Shown here one piece after another: positions 63,857 through 64,000 of a DNA stretch of 64,000 bases. Made by a program: the position numbers and the translations under genes. Origin of the DNA: Chitinophagaceae bacterium (lineage in GTDB: Bacteria > Bacteroidota > Bacteroidia > Chitinophagales > Chitinophagaceae); assembly GCA_016720745.1 (NCBI GenBank), contig JADKKA010000022.1:1054001-1118000 (forward strand), read 5' to 3'. Each line of letters starts with the position of its first letter. Positions within the stretch are counted from its first letter, which is position 1. The notes beneath the pieces were generated by a model, which did no database searches, had not been told where the DNA came from, and saw nothing but the letters and a program-made list of their open reading frames with translations.

Positions 63857-64000
63857 TCAACCTACTACAAAATCCACCCTTGCATAAGCGGGGTCATAAT
63901 CTACGTACATGGATTTGACAGCTCCTGGCCCCAGGGCTTCAATGATCATAAAATAGAGTGAAGGGAATCCGCTCCGGAAGCGTTCTACTGTTAATGTTTC
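63857..64000 (-). CDS. C-terminus of an unidentified protein, truncated by window edge
   Basis: A minus-strand frame is open from the right edge to TGA at 63857, giving 48 residues. The tail reads TLTVERFRSGFPSLYFMIIEALGPGAVKSMYVDYD and ends ARVDFVVG. It is protein-like but too short to classify. It converges with the LytTR gene. Confidence 0.6.
   Translation of the reverse strand, partial: ETLTVERFRSGFPSLYFMIIEALGPGAVKSMYVDYDPAYARVDFVVG

Overview
The window looks like a chromosomal segment of a free-living or environmental Bacteroidota, most likely order Chitinophagales (Chitinophagaceae-like). The evidence is: proteins with C-terminal type IX secretion (T9SS) sorting tails, many short lipoproteins with early LxxC-type lipoboxes, lineage-typical families (DUF4249, DUF3822, DUF2027-Smr, short primary sigma factor, BrxA/B bacilliredoxin), HisKA_2 and LytS/LytTR two-component pairs, and start codons that mostly lack Shine-Dalgarno sequences. 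Genus assignment is inference. No tRNA, rRNA, CRISPR array, insertion sequence, integrase or prophage gene is visible, and no gap over about 300 bases lacks a gene once the RNase P RNA is counted.

Layout. 1-5.9 kb: C-terminally truncated SBBP-propeller protein, then a compact minus-strand cluster of four exported proteins of unknown function. 6-10.7 kb: TPR histidine kinase plus LuxR-type response regulator, prfB with its programmed frameshift, and a VOC protein. 10.8-15.7 kb: plus-strand exported FKBP isomerase and dienelactone hydrolase-like lipoprotein, two lipoproteins, and a CPBP-like membrane protein. 15.65-16.3 kb: degenerate direct repeats followed by rnpB. 16.3-31.3 kb is a housekeeping block: Smr protein, amino-acid permease, polyprenyl synthetase, the DUF3822-rsmD-lpxK-rnr run, MATE exporter, folB-trxB, DUF4249 lipoprotein, rpoD, lgt and bacilliredoxin. 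31.5-36.8 kb: Hsp20, small exported proteins, arginine decarboxylase-like enzyme, M1 peptidase. 37-50.9 kb: a 1674-residue modular T9SS metallophosphatase, an SF1 helicase, L,D-transpeptidase, a 23-residue-repeat protein, a PQQ-type sugar dehydrogenase and small unknowns. 51-59.9 kb: four exported peptidases (T9SS subtilase, M57 HEIGH lipoprotein, two tail-to-tail caspase-like proteins). 60-64 kb: LLM flavin oxidoreductase, DUF5694 protein, LytS/LytTR pair and a truncated reading frame at the right edge.

How the genes work together. The recurring theme is the envelope and extracellular space: lipoprotein maturation (lgt), lipid A synthesis (lpxK), peptidoglycan cross-linking (L,D-transpeptidase), and a large set of secreted hydrolases. 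Most unusual features are the caspase-like pair, the large repeat-built phosphatase, the 23-residue repeat protein, a palindromic and G-rich intergenic block at 49.03-49.17 kb, an 85-base degenerate repeat beside rnpB, and genes that seem to start at CTG.
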